DNA of 64,000 bases from the NCBI GenBank assembly GCA_964593065.1, contig CAZQGO010000015.1, forward strand, positions 6,917 to 70,916, in the 5' to 3' direction. Below the pieces are notes generated by a model that was not told the origin of the DNA, ran no database searches, and saw only the letters and a program-made list of their open reading frames with translations. Origin of the DNA: CAZQGO01 sp964593065 (GTDB lineage Bacteria; Oederibacteriota; JAAXVQ01). A program made the position numbers and the translations under genes. This document shows positions 41,960 through 50,512 of this stretch, piece by piece (positions within the stretch are counted from its first letter, which is position 1; every line of letters starts with the position of its first letter).

Positions 41960-42090
41960 TGATTAGTTTGTATCCGAGAACTATTTATCTGGACCATCCG
42001 CCGGATGGCCCGGGCCTGGACGCCTGGTCCGGAAGGCTTAAAGCGGCCATGAATTCACCAGGGCCATGGTTGTCGGCGGGCAGGAAGACG

Positions 42091-42333
42091 CTAGGCTTCC
42101 AGGCCGCACGCACCCCCGCAACAATTCCCGTTGCAGGCCCCGGTGCCGGGTCCGGATTCCGGGCCGTTAAAAGCCGGAACCGTCCCCTTGCTTTGCACCG
42201 CAGGCGCAGTATAGATTCGCCGGCCCGGACGGCCGCATTGGGGACAGGCTTCCCCGGTCGCAGCGCGCTGCATGCTCTTTTCCACCTCAAAATCAATCCG
42301 ACAGGGTTCGCAATGATACACGTAATGAGCCAT
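42091..42333 (-). CDS. FmdB-type zinc-ribbon protein with Cys-rich tail
   Basis: The 80-residue protein has the FmdB zinc-ribbon: MAHYVYHCEPCRIDFEVEKSM and CPQCGRPGRRIYTAP (CxxC...CxxC). The tail after about residue 50 is Gly/Cys-rich, ending GACNGNCCGGACGLEA with four more Cys, a possible extra metal site. FmdB proteins are small regulators or scaffolds first seen near formamide and formylmethanofuran genes. ATG at 42333 follows GAGGCG. A strong promoter at 42402-42429 makes it a single-gene unit. Confidence 0.8.
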   Translation of the reverse strand: MAHYVYHCEPCRIDFEVEKSMQRAATGEACPQCGRPGRRIYTAPAVQSKGTVPAFNGPESGPGTGACNGNCCGGACGLEA

Positions 42334-42401
42334 TTTCGACGCCTCGCTTTACAGGATCAAACGGTCCCCGCCGGCGACGGCGGAGGATCCGTTGCCGGTT
42401 T

Positions 42402-42429
42402 AATATATTAGATATTTGAAATATGTCAA
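42402..42429 (-). promoter_or_regulatory. Sigma70-type promoter of the FmdB-type gene
   Basis: Minus-strand perfect TTGACA (42429-42424) and TATATT (42407-42402) lie 16 bases apart in an AT-rich patch. The leader to the ATG at 42333 is about 65 bases. Confidence 0.65.
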
Positions 42430-42438
42430 TATGCTAAT

Positions 42439-42813
42439 TTATTTTTTTCGCTGCCTGCCCGGAAGGCGGAAATTCCTCCTCCAAACGATGAAGGCCGCGC
42501 CGACCACGACCAGCGGCAGGCCGAAAATCAAGCCCGTACCGGCATCCCCTTGCGAGGGCAAGACCACGGCGGCGAGGCCGAAGACCGCCAGGGCCGTTCC
42601 ATACGGAAGCGGGTGGCGCCGGGCAAGCAGGACAAGCCACACCACGGCCGTTCCGGGCGCCAAAGCCAGGGGGAAGTGCCACCAGGGGGAGGACGAGCCC
42701 AAAAGCCTCAGGTAACCGTACAGCAGCCAGAACGCGCCGAGAAAAATACCCAGCCCGAGGGTCGGCAGGAGGGACCAATGCCATGCCGGCACGGGTTCGC
42801 GGTCGCCGGTCAT
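42439..42813 (-). CDS. Small hypothetical membrane protein
   Basis: The 124-residue product has four hydrophobic segments (about residues 13-36, 45-63, 70-85 and 92-108) with a basic C-terminus (RRNFRLPGRQRKK). The ATG at 42813 starts one base after the stop of the amidotransferase gene, so the two are co-translated. No family recognised. Confidence 0.6.
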   Translation of the reverse strand: MTGDREPVPAWHWSLLPTLGLGIFLGAFWLLYGYLRLLGSSSPWWHFPLALAPGTAVVWLVLLARRHPLPYGTALAVFGLAAVVLPSQGDAGTGLIFGLPLVVVGAAFIVWRRNFRLPGRQRKK

Positions 42814-42814
42814 C

Positions 42815-43519
42815 CTACAATTCCGCCAGCGCGTCCCAGAAGCGCCGGATGAGCTGCCGGCCGTACAGCGAGACGACCTGGTGACTGGCCGCGGCCTGCT
42901 CGGCGAGTTTTTCCCGCGTCAGTCCGTCCGCCGCATTCAGTTCATCCGGCCGGCTGCCGGCCCAAAGGTCCACGAGGTCCGGCGTGACTTCCAGATGAAA
43001 CTGGAATCCCCAGGCTTTGCCGTGGCGGAAAGCCTGGTGGGGATAGTCCCGGCCCTGCGCCAGATGCAGCGCACCTGCCGGCAGATCGAATCCCTGCCGG
43101 TGCCACTGAAAAACCGGCAACTCCATGGGAAAACCGCTGAAGAGGATGTCTTCGGCCCCGGTGGGGGTCAGCGTCACATGCGCATAGCCGATTTCCCAGG
43201 CCGGCCCAGGGTTAACCCGTGCTCCCAGGGCGGCTGCCAGGAGCTGCGCCCCGAGGCAGACGCCCAGGACCGGCGTTGCACGCGCGTTGAGGCGCTGCAA
43301 ATACTCGATCTGACGCCCCAAGTTCGGATATCGGTCCTGCTCGGCCACGTTCTGCGGTCCGCCGAGAACAATGGCGGCCAGAGTCGATTCCGGCGGCGGC
43401 ACCGGCCGGTCCTGCCACAACGGGATGTACTCGAAGGGGGCATGCCACCGGCTCAATTCTTCCTGCCAGATGCCCAACGGTTCGGCTTCGCTGTTTTGCA
43501 GGATATACAGTTTCTTCAT
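42815..43519 (-). CDS. Class I glutamine amidotransferase-like protein
   Basis: The 234-residue product has the amidotransferase triad: nucleophile Cys in GVCLGAQLLAAALG, and His/Glu in FQFHLEVTPD. It resembles the stand-alone GMP-synthase-like amidotransferases (COG0518) that act on small amino compounds such as gamma-glutamyl-linked ligands rather than true GuaA. The ATG at 43519 (MKKLYILQNSE) is preceded by GGAGGG. It forms a pair with the small membrane protein downstream. Substrate unknown. Confidence 0.82.
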   Translation of the reverse strand: MKKLYILQNSEAEPLGIWQEELSRWHAPFEYIPLWQDRPVPPPESTLAAIVLGGPQNVAEQDRYPNLGRQIEYLQRLNARATPVLGVCLGAQLLAAALGARVNPGPAWEIGYAHVTLTPTGAEDILFSGFPMELPVFQWHRQGFDLPAGALHLAQGRDYPHQAFRHGKAWGFQFHLEVTPDLVDLWAGSRPDELNAADGLTREKLAEQAAASHQVVSLYGRQLIRRFWDALAEL

Positions 43520-43559
43520 GGTGTTACCCTCCGCGCGCACTGGCCCTTAGGGGAAGGAC

Positions 43560-43677
43560 CCTTCAGGGGAACCACAGGTTCCCCTGACGCGGACGCCGAT
43601 GCGTCCTGCTTTCCTTCCTGCTTCTGTCAGGGGCTTCACCGCCCCCGAACCCCCGCCTCATCACTTTGATGAGGCCA
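43560..43677. repeat. Three-copy noncoding repeat, copy A (shortened)
   Basis: This intergenic segment contains CTTCAGGGGAACC followed by its mirror GGTTCCCCTG, the stretch GATGCGTCCTGCTTTCCTTCC and the end GCCTCATCACTTTGATGAGGC, which is itself a near-perfect hairpin. All three pieces recur in order in copies B and C, but the middle 220 bases of B and C are missing here. Confidence 0.75.
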
Positions 43678-43725
43678 CGGGGCCGTTCGAGAACCCGAGT
43701 CAAGCCCCTGCGAATCGGCGCCCGG

Positions 43726-44553
43726 CTACGAATCGGCGTAGCGGGACACGGGAGTGAAATTGACGAAATGGGCCGCCAGCCTGGCTCCCAGGGATTCCAC
43801 CAGCCCGCGGCCGGCCTCGTTGTCCGGATGAACGGTCGCCACATACTGCTTGCCTTCCGCCAGCTCCCGCCGCAGCGCGAAGGACACCAGGTATCTTCCG
43901 TATCCTTTGGCGCGCTGGGCCTCGGCGACGATCGGGACCGCCGTGATGTATTTCTGCCCCTGGGGAACCACGTAGCAAACGGCCACGGCCTCGCCGCCGG
44001 ACATGAGCCGGTAATGCCGCCACAGCGCCAGGCTTTTCAACAGGGACATTTCATCCGGAATGCCGCCATCCTCGGTCGCGACGGACGAATAAATAGGCAG
44101 CAGGCGCCGGGCGTCATCCAGGGTGCTCACGATCACGGTCAGGTTCGGGTCCTCGGCCCAGGCGGGGCTCTTGTCCAAACGGTACAGAGGCGAAGAAACC
44201 TGGTTGGGCAGGTGCAGGTCCATGAGCAGCGGAAACCCGCTGGCGTCGTCGGTACGGCCCACGACGGTTTTCGGCTGCAGCTTCTCGAAGACCGCCTGCA
44301 GGAGCCGTTTCGCGCTCCGAGCCGGTTCCAGGGCCAGGTAAAATTCGGGCACGACCGGCGCCCAGGAGGGGATGATTCCCTCCTCGGTCAGAAAGGCGTA
44401 ACCCAGGGTATGTCCCGCCTCCTCGACGGCGAAGGCCTTTCCCATGCGGCACAGGGCCTCGTGAAAATCGGGGATGACCGGCAGGCTCAGTTGTTCTCGG
44501 TAGCGCCGGCGCCAGGTTTCCAGGTGGCGCGGCTCCAGGGGGCTTAAATCCAC
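43726..44553 (-). CDS. GNAT-family acetyltransferase-like protein
   Basis: The GTG at 44553 lies two bases after the stop of the GyrI-like gene. The 275-residue product ends with a GNAT module (about 150-270): AVPIVAEAQRAKGYGRYLVSFALRRELAEGKQYVATVHPDNEAGRGLVESLGA, with the acetyl-CoA pyrophosphate loop Q/R-x-x-G-x-G/A reduced to AKGYGR. The N-terminal 140 residues look like a degenerate second GNAT-like half. Substrate unknown. It is co-transcribed with the GyrI-like gene. Confidence 0.78.
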   Translation of the reverse strand: MDLSPLEPRHLETWRRRYREQLSLPVIPDFHEALCRMGKAFAVEEAGHTLGYAFLTEEGIIPSWAPVVPEFYLALEPARSAKRLLQAVFEKLQPKTVVGRTDDASGFPLLMDLHLPNQVSSPLYRLDKSPAWAEDPNLTVIVSTLDDARRLLPIYSSVATEDGGIPDEMSLLKSLALWRHYRLMSGGEAVAVCYVVPQGQKYITAVPIVAEAQRAKGYGRYLVSFALRRELAEGKQYVATVHPDNEAGRGLVESLGARLAAHFVNFTPVSRYADS

Positions 44554-44555
44554 GG

Positions 44556-45026
44556 TCAGGCTCCCGGCTTGTCCACCGGCACCTGCACCTCGACCTCCAC
44601 TTCACTGCCGGATCTGAAATCCGCCGGCCGGAACCCTGACAGGTAATATTCCTTGGCCGGCCCGTTCACCCGATAACCCTGCTCCTGAATCCATTGCAGC
44701 AGGCGGGCGTAGGTTTCCCGGATCTGAGCATAGGAACCCCGAAATTGCTCGCAGGCCACCCAGCCTGTGGGTTGCAGGACCACCGTGGCCTCCCCGTCCC
44801 CCGTAGTCTCCCCGGCCAGTTCCAGCGCGGCCGCGAAGTGGGCGTGCTCGGGATTCAGGTCGCGAGGATCATCGTAGAGGATGGCCAGTTTATCCCCTTT
44901 GTAGGGAACCCGGCGCCTTTCCAGAAACTCCTCCAGCCGTTCGAACATGTCTCCCAGCTGCCACCACGACCCAGTCTCTTCCAGGCACAATATCTTGCTG
45001 CTGTCGATCTTCCGTATTTCCGGCAT
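44556..45026 (-). CDS. GyrI-like (effector-binding) small-molecule-binding protein
   Basis: The 156-residue product begins MPEIRKIDSSKILCLEETGSWWQ and matches the GyrI/AraC-effector-binding fold (SHS2 tandem): ILYDDPRDLNPEHAHFAAALEL near the middle and LLQWIQEQGYRVNGPAKEYYLSG near the end, the part that lines the ligand cleft. Such stand-alone domains bind hydrophobic or cyclopropanoid compounds, and some hydrolyse them. The ATG at 45026 follows GGGGAGG. It precedes the GNAT gene by two bases. Confidence 0.8.
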   Translation of the reverse strand: MPEIRKIDSSKILCLEETGSWWQLGDMFERLEEFLERRRVPYKGDKLAILYDDPRDLNPEHAHFAAALELAGETTGDGEATVVLQPTGWVACEQFRGSYAQIRETYARLLQWIQEQGYRVNGPAKEYYLSGFRPADFRSGSEVEVEVQVPVDKPGA

Positions 45027-45123
45027 CGTGACCTCCCCGCAGTTCTGGTCGCCGCTCCGGACCTTCAGACCGGCGAATTCGCTGTCCGCGGCGGCCGGCA
45101 TGGCGAGCCGCCGTCCCGGAATC

Positions 45124-45810
45124 TCATTTTTCCCGCAGTTGTTTCAGCATTTGTTCGGCCAGGCTCTTGGCGTCCGCCAGGCCGTCCTCGGTGTTTTGCG
45201 CCACCGCCTGCCGCAGATACTCTTCGGCATCGTTTTTGGAGTTCCGGTTCAGCGCCAGACGCGCCAGATTGATGCCGGCCGGAATATAGCCGGGATAAAG
45301 CTCGAGGCAGCGCCGGTATTGTTTCTCCGCGGCCGCATAGTCTCCGAGCTGCATGTTCAGGCTGCCGCGGTAGAAGTAGACCGCCGGATCGCGCGGAGCG
45401 ATGTCCTGGATCTTCTGCAACAACTCGCGGGCCTCGGCAAAGGCTTCCGCGTCGATGGATTTAAAAAACTCCTGGTAGATGGGCCATTTTCGCAGAAATT
45501 GTCGGTAGGCCGGCGCCACGGGATCCTTGGGACGAAGGGCCAGAAAAACCTCCATGGCCTTCATCCCGGCGCCGAAATCATAGATGCGGCTGCTCGGGTC
45601 GAATTTCTCCCCGGCCGCGAGCAGGACCGGCAGCTCCTCCGGGAGTCCGAAAAATTTCACCTTCCAGTGCGGTACGTTGACCAGGACCAGCCGCGGCTTT
45701 TCGCCGCCGGCGGCCGCGCCGGCCTCGGCGGCCGCCGCGGTCCTCCCCGCGGTTCCGGCCACCCACAGCAGGCTTGCGGCCAGCAACACGTGTTTCCAGG
45801 AACCTCGCAT
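45124..45810 (-). CDS. Secreted TPR protein
   Basis: The 228-residue product has a signal peptide (MRGSWKHVLLAASLLWVAGTAG) and a short Ala-rich stretch, then a KPRLVLVNVPHWKVKFFGLPEE motif, and from about residue 120 TPR units (ARELLQKIQDIAPRDPAVYFYRGSLNMQLGDYAAAEKQYRRCLELYPGY in pieces). It is likely periplasmic. The ATG at 45810 has GGAGG five bases upstream; a longer reading would overlap the HAD gene. Role unknown. Confidence 0.72.
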   Translation of the reverse strand: MRGSWKHVLLAASLLWVAGTAGRTAAAAEAGAAAGGEKPRLVLVNVPHWKVKFFGLPEELPVLLAAGEKFDPSSRIYDFGAGMKAMEVFLALRPKDPVAPAYRQFLRKWPIYQEFFKSIDAEAFAEARELLQKIQDIAPRDPAVYFYRGSLNMQLGDYAAAEKQYRRCLELYPGYIPAGINLARLALNRNSKNDAEEYLRQAVAQNTEDGLADAKSLAEQMLKQLREK

Positions 45811-45820
45811 GATGAACCTC

Positions 45821-46543
45821 CTAGCATAATTCCAGAACATCGAGTAAAGAATCGCCCGTTGCGACCTGCGCCTTTGGCTCCGGCCCTTCCCGCCGCAGCC
45901 AGAGCGCGTCCAGCCCCGCCGCCCGGGCGCCGCAGACGTCCTCCTCCAGGGAATCGCCCACGTGCAGCACTTCCCCCGGGTTCACCCCCGCCTCGGCCAC
46001 CGCCAGGGCAAAGATCCGCGGGTCGGGTTTGGACACGCCGACGCCGGCGGAATACAGGATGAACTTGAAGGACGGCGTCAGGCGCATTTCCCGGCACAGG
46101 ATTTCCAGCCGGGAATCCCAGTTGGACACGATGCCCAAAATCACGTCCCGGCGGCGGCATTCCGCTAAGACGGCCTCGACTTCGGGATACAACCGCCAGG
46201 CCTCGGGGGTGGCGAACACGTCGTATAAATATTCGAAATACTCCTCGAATCGTTCCATGGCGCCGAAACGCGCCAGCACGTCCCGGACCAAGTCATGCCA
46301 GCCTTCCCGCTCCGCCTGTCCGGTGCCGGCTTGTCCCGCGCCCAGCCGCCGGGAACGCCGCGCCCATTCGGCGCGGAAGGCCCGCTCCATGTCCTCGGCC
46401 GCCACGGCCAGCCCGAAGGCGCGCGCGGCAGCCGCATACCGCTCCCCCACCGAGGGATGGGGTTTCAAGAGAGTATTGCCGGCATCGAAAAATACGGCGC
46501 GGTATCGCCGGCTGCGCAGGGAACCGGCGGGTATGCTCAGCAT
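45821..46543 (-). CDS. HAD-superfamily hydrolase (subfamily IA)
   Basis: The 240-residue product has motif I FFDAGNTLLKP, motif II IVSNWDS, motif III VSKPDPRIF and motif IV HVGDSLEEDVCGARAAG, the full catalytic set, with an alpha-helical cap from about 30 to 105. Motif I has DxG at the second position where most HAD phosphatases have DxD (AGN for FDLDG), as in haloacid dehalogenase and some eukaryotic-type members. Substrate not deducible. It precedes the TPR gene by ten bases. Confidence 0.85.
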   Translation of the reverse strand: MLSIPAGSLRSRRYRAVFFDAGNTLLKPHPSVGERYAAAARAFGLAVAAEDMERAFRAEWARRSRRLGAGQAGTGQAEREGWHDLVRDVLARFGAMERFEEYFEYLYDVFATPEAWRLYPEVEAVLAECRRRDVILGIVSNWDSRLEILCREMRLTPSFKFILYSAGVGVSKPDPRIFALAVAEAGVNPGEVLHVGDSLEEDVCGARAAGLDALWLRREGPEPKAQVATGDSLLDVLELC

Positions 46544-46673
46544 CCTCGACCTCCCCCCGCGACGGCCGCCGTTGCGGGAACACCCGCCATTTCTCTCTTC
46601 CCGGACTCATTCCCGGGCCGGTTTTCTCCCGCTTCCGTCCGGGGGGCCCCCGGCCCGGGCCGGCCGCGCGCGC

Positions 46674-47594
46674 CTAGCGCAGGGGTTGGCCCGAATCCGG
46701 CGGCGGACCGGACATCGGGGCGGGAGGCGGACCGGAAGGCCGGGCGGGATTGACCAAGATGACGAGAGTGGGCCGTCCCGGGCCGGTGAGCAGGAAATAC
46801 CACCCGCTGACGAAGACCAGCAGGTCCCGCTGCATGAAGCGCCCGCCGGAGCGGAGCAATTCCTTGCCGGCAAACCAGTTGATGCCCAGGAGATTGACGG
46901 CCGAAAGCGCGAGGACCAGGATCGCGGCCCAGCGGAACCGGATGCCGGTGACCACCATGACTCCGGCCACCAGCTGGATCAGGTAGAGAACCGTGACGAC
47001 GTGCGGCGCCGCCGTACCGGGCAAAAAAGGAAGGCGCGCGACCGCATCGACGGTATGCACGAAGTAGCCGTGGGCGTTCGCGGCCTTCAACACGCCGTCC
47101 CACAGGAGATATGCGCCCAGGAGCAGGCGAAACAACAGGTGGGCGCGGTCGGCCAGGGCCGGAAGACCCTGGGGGGCGCGACGTTCCGGGTTGTACGGGT
47201 CCGTGTTTTCGACAATCAGGGGCAGGCACGCGCCGAGCCACACCAGGTTTTTCGCCACCAGGGGGCGAAAGGGTCCCAGGACCGCGTTGACTTTCGGCAG
47301 GAAGAAAGAAAACACGAAGGTCGCAAGAAAAAGCATCACCGCCATGACCACGGCCGCCTCGCGGAAATAATAACCCGTCAGCAGACAGGTCCCGGCGAGC
47401 AACAGAACCAGAAACCAGGCCAGCATCAAGACCTCGGAAAACGCGTCGGTCAAAGGAAAAAACGTGAACAGGGCGTTCCACTGGGACTGATGCACGAGCA
47501 CGTCCCAGGCGGACCACAAGGTGAAGAAGCCGACCCCGAGGCGCAAATAATACAGGGCTTCTCTCCTGGGCACGATCGTTTCGGCGCTGGTCAT
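46674..47594 (-). CDS. DoxX-like membrane protein
   Basis: The 306-residue product starts MTSAETIVPRREALYYLRLGVGFF with GGAGGG upstream and has seven to eight hydrophobic segments arranged in two DoxX-like sets; the second contains LLFRLLLGAYLLWDGVLKAAN and later GVMVVTGIRFRWAAILV. DoxX-family proteins are quinone-linked or thiosulfate-related membrane subunits, but many have no assigned role. The C-terminal 25 residues are Pro/Gly-rich. Confidence 0.72.
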   Translation of the reverse strand: MTSAETIVPRREALYYLRLGVGFFTLWSAWDVLVHQSQWNALFTFFPLTDAFSEVLMLAWFLVLLLAGTCLLTGYYFREAAVVMAVMLFLATFVFSFFLPKVNAVLGPFRPLVAKNLVWLGACLPLIVENTDPYNPERRAPQGLPALADRAHLLFRLLLGAYLLWDGVLKAANAHGYFVHTVDAVARLPFLPGTAAPHVVTVLYLIQLVAGVMVVTGIRFRWAAILVLALSAVNLLGINWFAGKELLRSGGRFMQRDLLVFVSGWYFLLTGPGRPTLVILVNPARPSGPPPAPMSGPPPDSGQPLR

Positions 47595-47773
47595 GGGGTG
47601 TTCCCTCCCTGTGACAAATCCCTGCCGGCGGCGCTGGCGCCGCCCTGGAGCCGGGGAACTTGAAACCTGACTTATTATATGTAGATTCGCGTATCTTACC
47701 AGCGATTTTTTCACGCCCGGGAATCGGCCGTCCAGGGCGCGGCCCGGCCTGGGCTCCGCCCGCGTAAAAAGCA

Positions 47774-47802
47774 TTGACCCTGACAATCCGTTCGGATATG
47801 AT
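47774..47802 (+). promoter_or_regulatory. Sigma70-type promoter of the small gene at 47846-48154
   Basis: TTGACC (47774-47779) and TATGAT (47797-47802) are 17 bases apart. Transcription should start near 47809, which rules out any translation start upstream of that point. Confidence 0.75.
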
Positions 47803-47845
47803 AACGCCAGTCGCGGCAGCATTGACCGGAGAGGATTTCAGACAC

Positions 47846-48154
47846 GTGGTTCGGGAAGTCGCCATTTTCAAAATCAAGTCCGATGCGCACGCGGAAGCCC
47901 TCAAGGTGCTGGAAGAGTACGCGGCCTTCAAGCGCACACGGCCCGGCTGCCGCGCGGCCGTGGTGAATCCCATGGTCAAGGATCCGACCCTGCCCTATTT
48001 GGATTCGCATTCCCTGCTGATCTACGCGGAGTACGATGACCTGCGCTGCCTAGCCGAATGTTCCCACGCCCTGCAGGACCATTTCCACCTGCATCAGTTC
48101 CCCTTCGACCATTTCCTGGTCGGCCCGCCCGTGTACGGCATTTTCGAAAGTTAA
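47846..48154 (+). CDS. Small protein of ferredoxin-like (Dabb/ABM-type) size
   Basis: The 102-residue product starts at a GTG (VVREVAIFKIKSDAHAEALKVLEEYAAFK) with GAGAGGA ten bases upstream. The pattern strand-helix-strand-strand-helix and the final FLVGPPVYGIFES resemble the dimeric alpha/beta barrel folds of Dabb and antibiotic-biosynthesis-monooxygenase families, but I see no decisive motif. Several His (ECSHALQDHFHLHQFPFDHF) could bind a metal or heme. It is a single-gene unit behind its own promoter and converges on the cobalamin operon. Confidence 0.6.
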   Translation: MVREVAIFKIKSDAHAEALKVLEEYAAFKRTRPGCRAAVVNPMVKDPTLPYLDSHSLLIYAEYDDLRCLAECSHALQDHFHLHQFPFDHFLVGPPVYGIFES

Positions 48155-48176
48155 AGCCGCGCTCCCCGAACGCCGT

Positions 48177-48695
48177 TCAGTATTCGATTCCCCGGCGCGC
48201 CCGGACTCCGCGGGCGTAGTAATGTTTGGCCGGCTGCATGACCGTGACCAAATCCGCCTCCCGCCGCAGGCAGGCGCTCGCCCCGCGGCCCGTGAACAGC
48301 AGTTCCACCCCTGCCGGGCGTTTTCGGATCAACTCCAGCACAGCCGCTTCCCGGATTAAGCCCAGACGAATCGCCACGCAAATTTCATCGGCCACCACCA
48401 GATCGAAGCGGCCGGAGCGCACGGCCCGGGCCAGGGCCGCCAGGGCCCGCTGCGCCTCGCGGATGTCCCCGGGCCGGGGTTTCTTCACCCAGCCCTCACG
48501 CCCGAAGGAGCGCAGGGTCAGGCCGGTCAACCGCCGCAAGGGCCGTTGTTCCGAGGCCCGCCGTCCCTTCAGGAATTGCAGAAAAAAGATTTTCCAGCCC
48601 GCCCCCGACGCCCGCAGCGCCAACCCCATGGCCGCCGTGGTCTTCCCCTTGCCGTCGCCCGTGTAAATTTGCAACCTGCCGCGATCCGAATGCAT
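48177..48695 (-). CDS. cobO: Cob(I)alamin adenosyltransferase (CobO/BtuR type)
   Basis: The 172-residue enzyme attaches the adenosyl group of ATP to reduced cobalamin. It starts MHSDRGRLQIYTGDGKGKTTAAMGLALRA, with the CobO-specific ATP loop GDGKGKTT, and has FLQFLKG and the Walker B-like VVADEICVAI. The ATG at 48695 follows GAGGAGG, 27 bases after btuC. It ends the cobalamin operon and converts imported vitamin to the coenzyme form. Confidence 0.9.
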   Translation of the reverse strand: MHSDRGRLQIYTGDGKGKTTAAMGLALRASGAGWKIFFLQFLKGRRASEQRPLRRLTGLTLRSFGREGWVKKPRPGDIREAQRALAALARAVRSGRFDLVVADEICVAIRLGLIREAAVLELIRKRPAGVELLFTGRGASACLRREADLVTVMQPAKHYYARGVRARRGIEY

Positions 48696-48721
48696 GCCCG
48701 CCTCCTCGACCCGCCGGCGCC

Positions 48722-49717
48722 TTACCGCCGCGGTTCGCGTTGGATGAGAATCCAGACGAAAAACGGTCCGCCTAAAATGGCCGTGATGATGCCCACCGGC
48801 AACTCGGCCGGCGCCAGGAGCAGTCGCGCCGCCGCGTCGCAGGCCGGTAAAAAGGCCGCTCCCAGCAACAGAGTGGCGGGCAGCAGGATCCGGTGATCCG
48901 GGCCGTACCACCGCCGGCAGACGTGCGGCACCATCAGGCCCACGAAGCCGATCGGCCCGGCCACGGACACCACCGCGCCGATCATTAACCCGACGGCGAG
49001 CAGCAGGAGGAGTTTCACCCGGTCCACGTTCATGCCGCGGCTGGCGGCCAGTTCCTGCCCACCGGTCAACAGATTGAGGTCGTATCGCAACAGACAAATC
49101 AGAATCAGACCCGGCAAGACCATGGGCAGCGCCTGCAACAGGGATTGATAGCCGATCACGTCCAGTCCGCCCATGAGCCAGCGCAGGATGCGCAGGCTGT
49201 GGGCCTGGTTGGACAAATACTGCAGCAGCAGGATGAGGCTGGAAAAAAATATGCCGACCGCAACGCCGGCCAAGAGCATGGTTTCCGTTGCCATGGCCCG
49301 CCGCACCCGGGTCAACCCGTACACCAGAGCCAGGGCGGCCGAAGCCCCCAAGAAGGCGGACAGCGTCACTCCCGAGACACCCAACAGGGCGAAGGAGCAG
49401 CCCGACCCGATATACAGGCTGGCGCCCAAGCTCGCGCCCGAGGCGGTTCCCAGCGTGAACGGCGTGGCCAGGGGGTTGCGGAACAGCGCTTGAAAAGCCA
49501 GCCCCCCGGCGGCCAGGCTCGCACCGGCAAGCATGCCCGCGAGCACGCGGGGCAGGCGTAACTTCCAGAAAATGTCGGACGCGGGGCCGCCGGCCTGCAG
49601 CCACACCTCCGCGGGCGTCAGGATCCGGAGTCCGATAAAAGGCAGCACCGCCAGGGCCAGAAGGCACAGGCCGAGCAATGGCAGCAGCCGCAGCCAGCGT
49701 GATCCTAGGTGCTCCAT
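48722..49717 (-). CDS. btuC: Cobalamin ABC transporter permease (FecCD/BtuC type)
   Basis: The 331-residue permease has ten membrane segments with the FecCD hallmarks LRLPRVLAGMLAGASLAAGGLAFQALFRNPLATP, LGTASGASLGAS, and the ATPase-contact loop GPIGFVGLMVPHVCR. Within this riboswitch-controlled cluster its substrate is cobalamin or a corrinoid. It follows the ATPase gene by seven bases. Confidence 0.92.
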   Translation of the reverse strand: MEHLGSRWLRLLPLLGLCLLALAVLPFIGLRILTPAEVWLQAGGPASDIFWKLRLPRVLAGMLAGASLAAGGLAFQALFRNPLATPFTLGTASGASLGASLYIGSGCSFALLGVSGVTLSAFLGASAALALVYGLTRVRRAMATETMLLAGVAVGIFFSSLILLLQYLSNQAHSLRILRWLMGGLDVIGYQSLLQALPMVLPGLILICLLRYDLNLLTGGQELAASRGMNVDRVKLLLLLAVGLMIGAVVSVAGPIGFVGLMVPHVCRRWYGPDHRILLPATLLLGAAFLPACDAAARLLLAPAELPVGIITAILGGPFFVWILIQREPRR

Positions 49718-49724
49718 GGGTTCC

Positions 49725-50492
49725 TCACGGCAGGGCCACCGCGCAACCGGTGGCGGGATGCCTCGTCAGCGTGAACGTTTTTCCATAGATGGCCTGCAGC
49801 ACGCCGGAGGTCATCAATTCGGAGGGAGAGCCGTCAAACACCATCCTGCCCGCCCGCAAGGCCAGGATGCGGCCATGCCCCGAGGCCGCACGGTTCACAT
49901 CGTGCGTGACCTCGATCAGGGTGATGCCCGTTTCCCGCCTGAGCCTCTCCAGCAGCGCGTAGATCTGCTCCTGTTGATAGGGATCCAGATACGCGGCGGG
50001 TTCGTCCAAAAGCATGAGCCTCGCCTCCTGGGCCAGGGCGGCCGCGATCAGGACCTTTTGCTGCTCCCCGGCGGACAGGGTGACGATCCGGCGCCGGGCC
50101 AGGGACTCCAGTCCGGTCCAGGCCAGGGCGCGGGCGACGGCCTCCTGGTCGCGGCGGCTGACGGTGGCAAAGGGGGACAGGTGCGGATAGCGTCCCTGCA
50201 GCACGAAATCCTGCACCGAAAAAAGATCGTCCCGCTCCACGGCCTGGGGCACGTAGGAGATCAGGCGGGCCAGGGCTTTGTGCGCGTAGGCCTCGGCGGG
50301 CCGACCCTGGATTTCCAGGGTTCCCGGCGCGGCGGGCAGGATCCGGCACAGGCATTTCAGCAGGGTCGACTTGCCGGCGCCGTTGGGCCCGATCACGGCC
50401 AGCGTGGAACCGGCTTCCAGGGAAAACGTCACGTCGGCCAGCAGCGGTTTTTTCCCGGCGCAATAGCACAGTTGCCGGACACGGAACATCAT
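49725..50492 (-). CDS. btuD: Cobalamin ABC transporter ATPase
   Basis: The 255-residue ATPase has Walker A GPNGAGKSTLL, Q-loop SYVPQ, signature LSAGEQQKVLIAAALAQ, Walker B LMLLDEP and the H-loop VTHD. Signature LSAGE (not LSGGE) is a mild variant. The first of two ATGs is at 50492; the second, at 50489, is better spaced from GGGAGG. It is separated from btuF by 342 bases that hold copy B of the noncoding repeat, yet stays in the same transcription order. Confidence 0.92.
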   Translation of the reverse strand: MMFRVRQLCYCAGKKPLLADVTFSLEAGSTLAVIGPNGAGKSTLLKCLCRILPAAPGTLEIQGRPAEAYAHKALARLISYVPQAVERDDLFSVQDFVLQGRYPHLSPFATVSRRDQEAVARALAWTGLESLARRRIVTLSAGEQQKVLIAAALAQEARLMLLDEPAAYLDPYQQEQIYALLERLRRETGITLIEVTHDVNRAASGHGRILALRAGRMVFDGSPSELMTSGVLQAIYGKTFTLTRHPATGCAVALP

Positions 50493-50512
50493 TTCCTCCC
50501 GGCCTCAGAGGC

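Noticed and set aside
47774..47845. Translation start for the small plus-strand gene at TTG 47774
   Set aside because: That TTG is the -35 hexamer of the promoter, so it is not transcribed; GTG 47846 with GAGAGGA is preferred.
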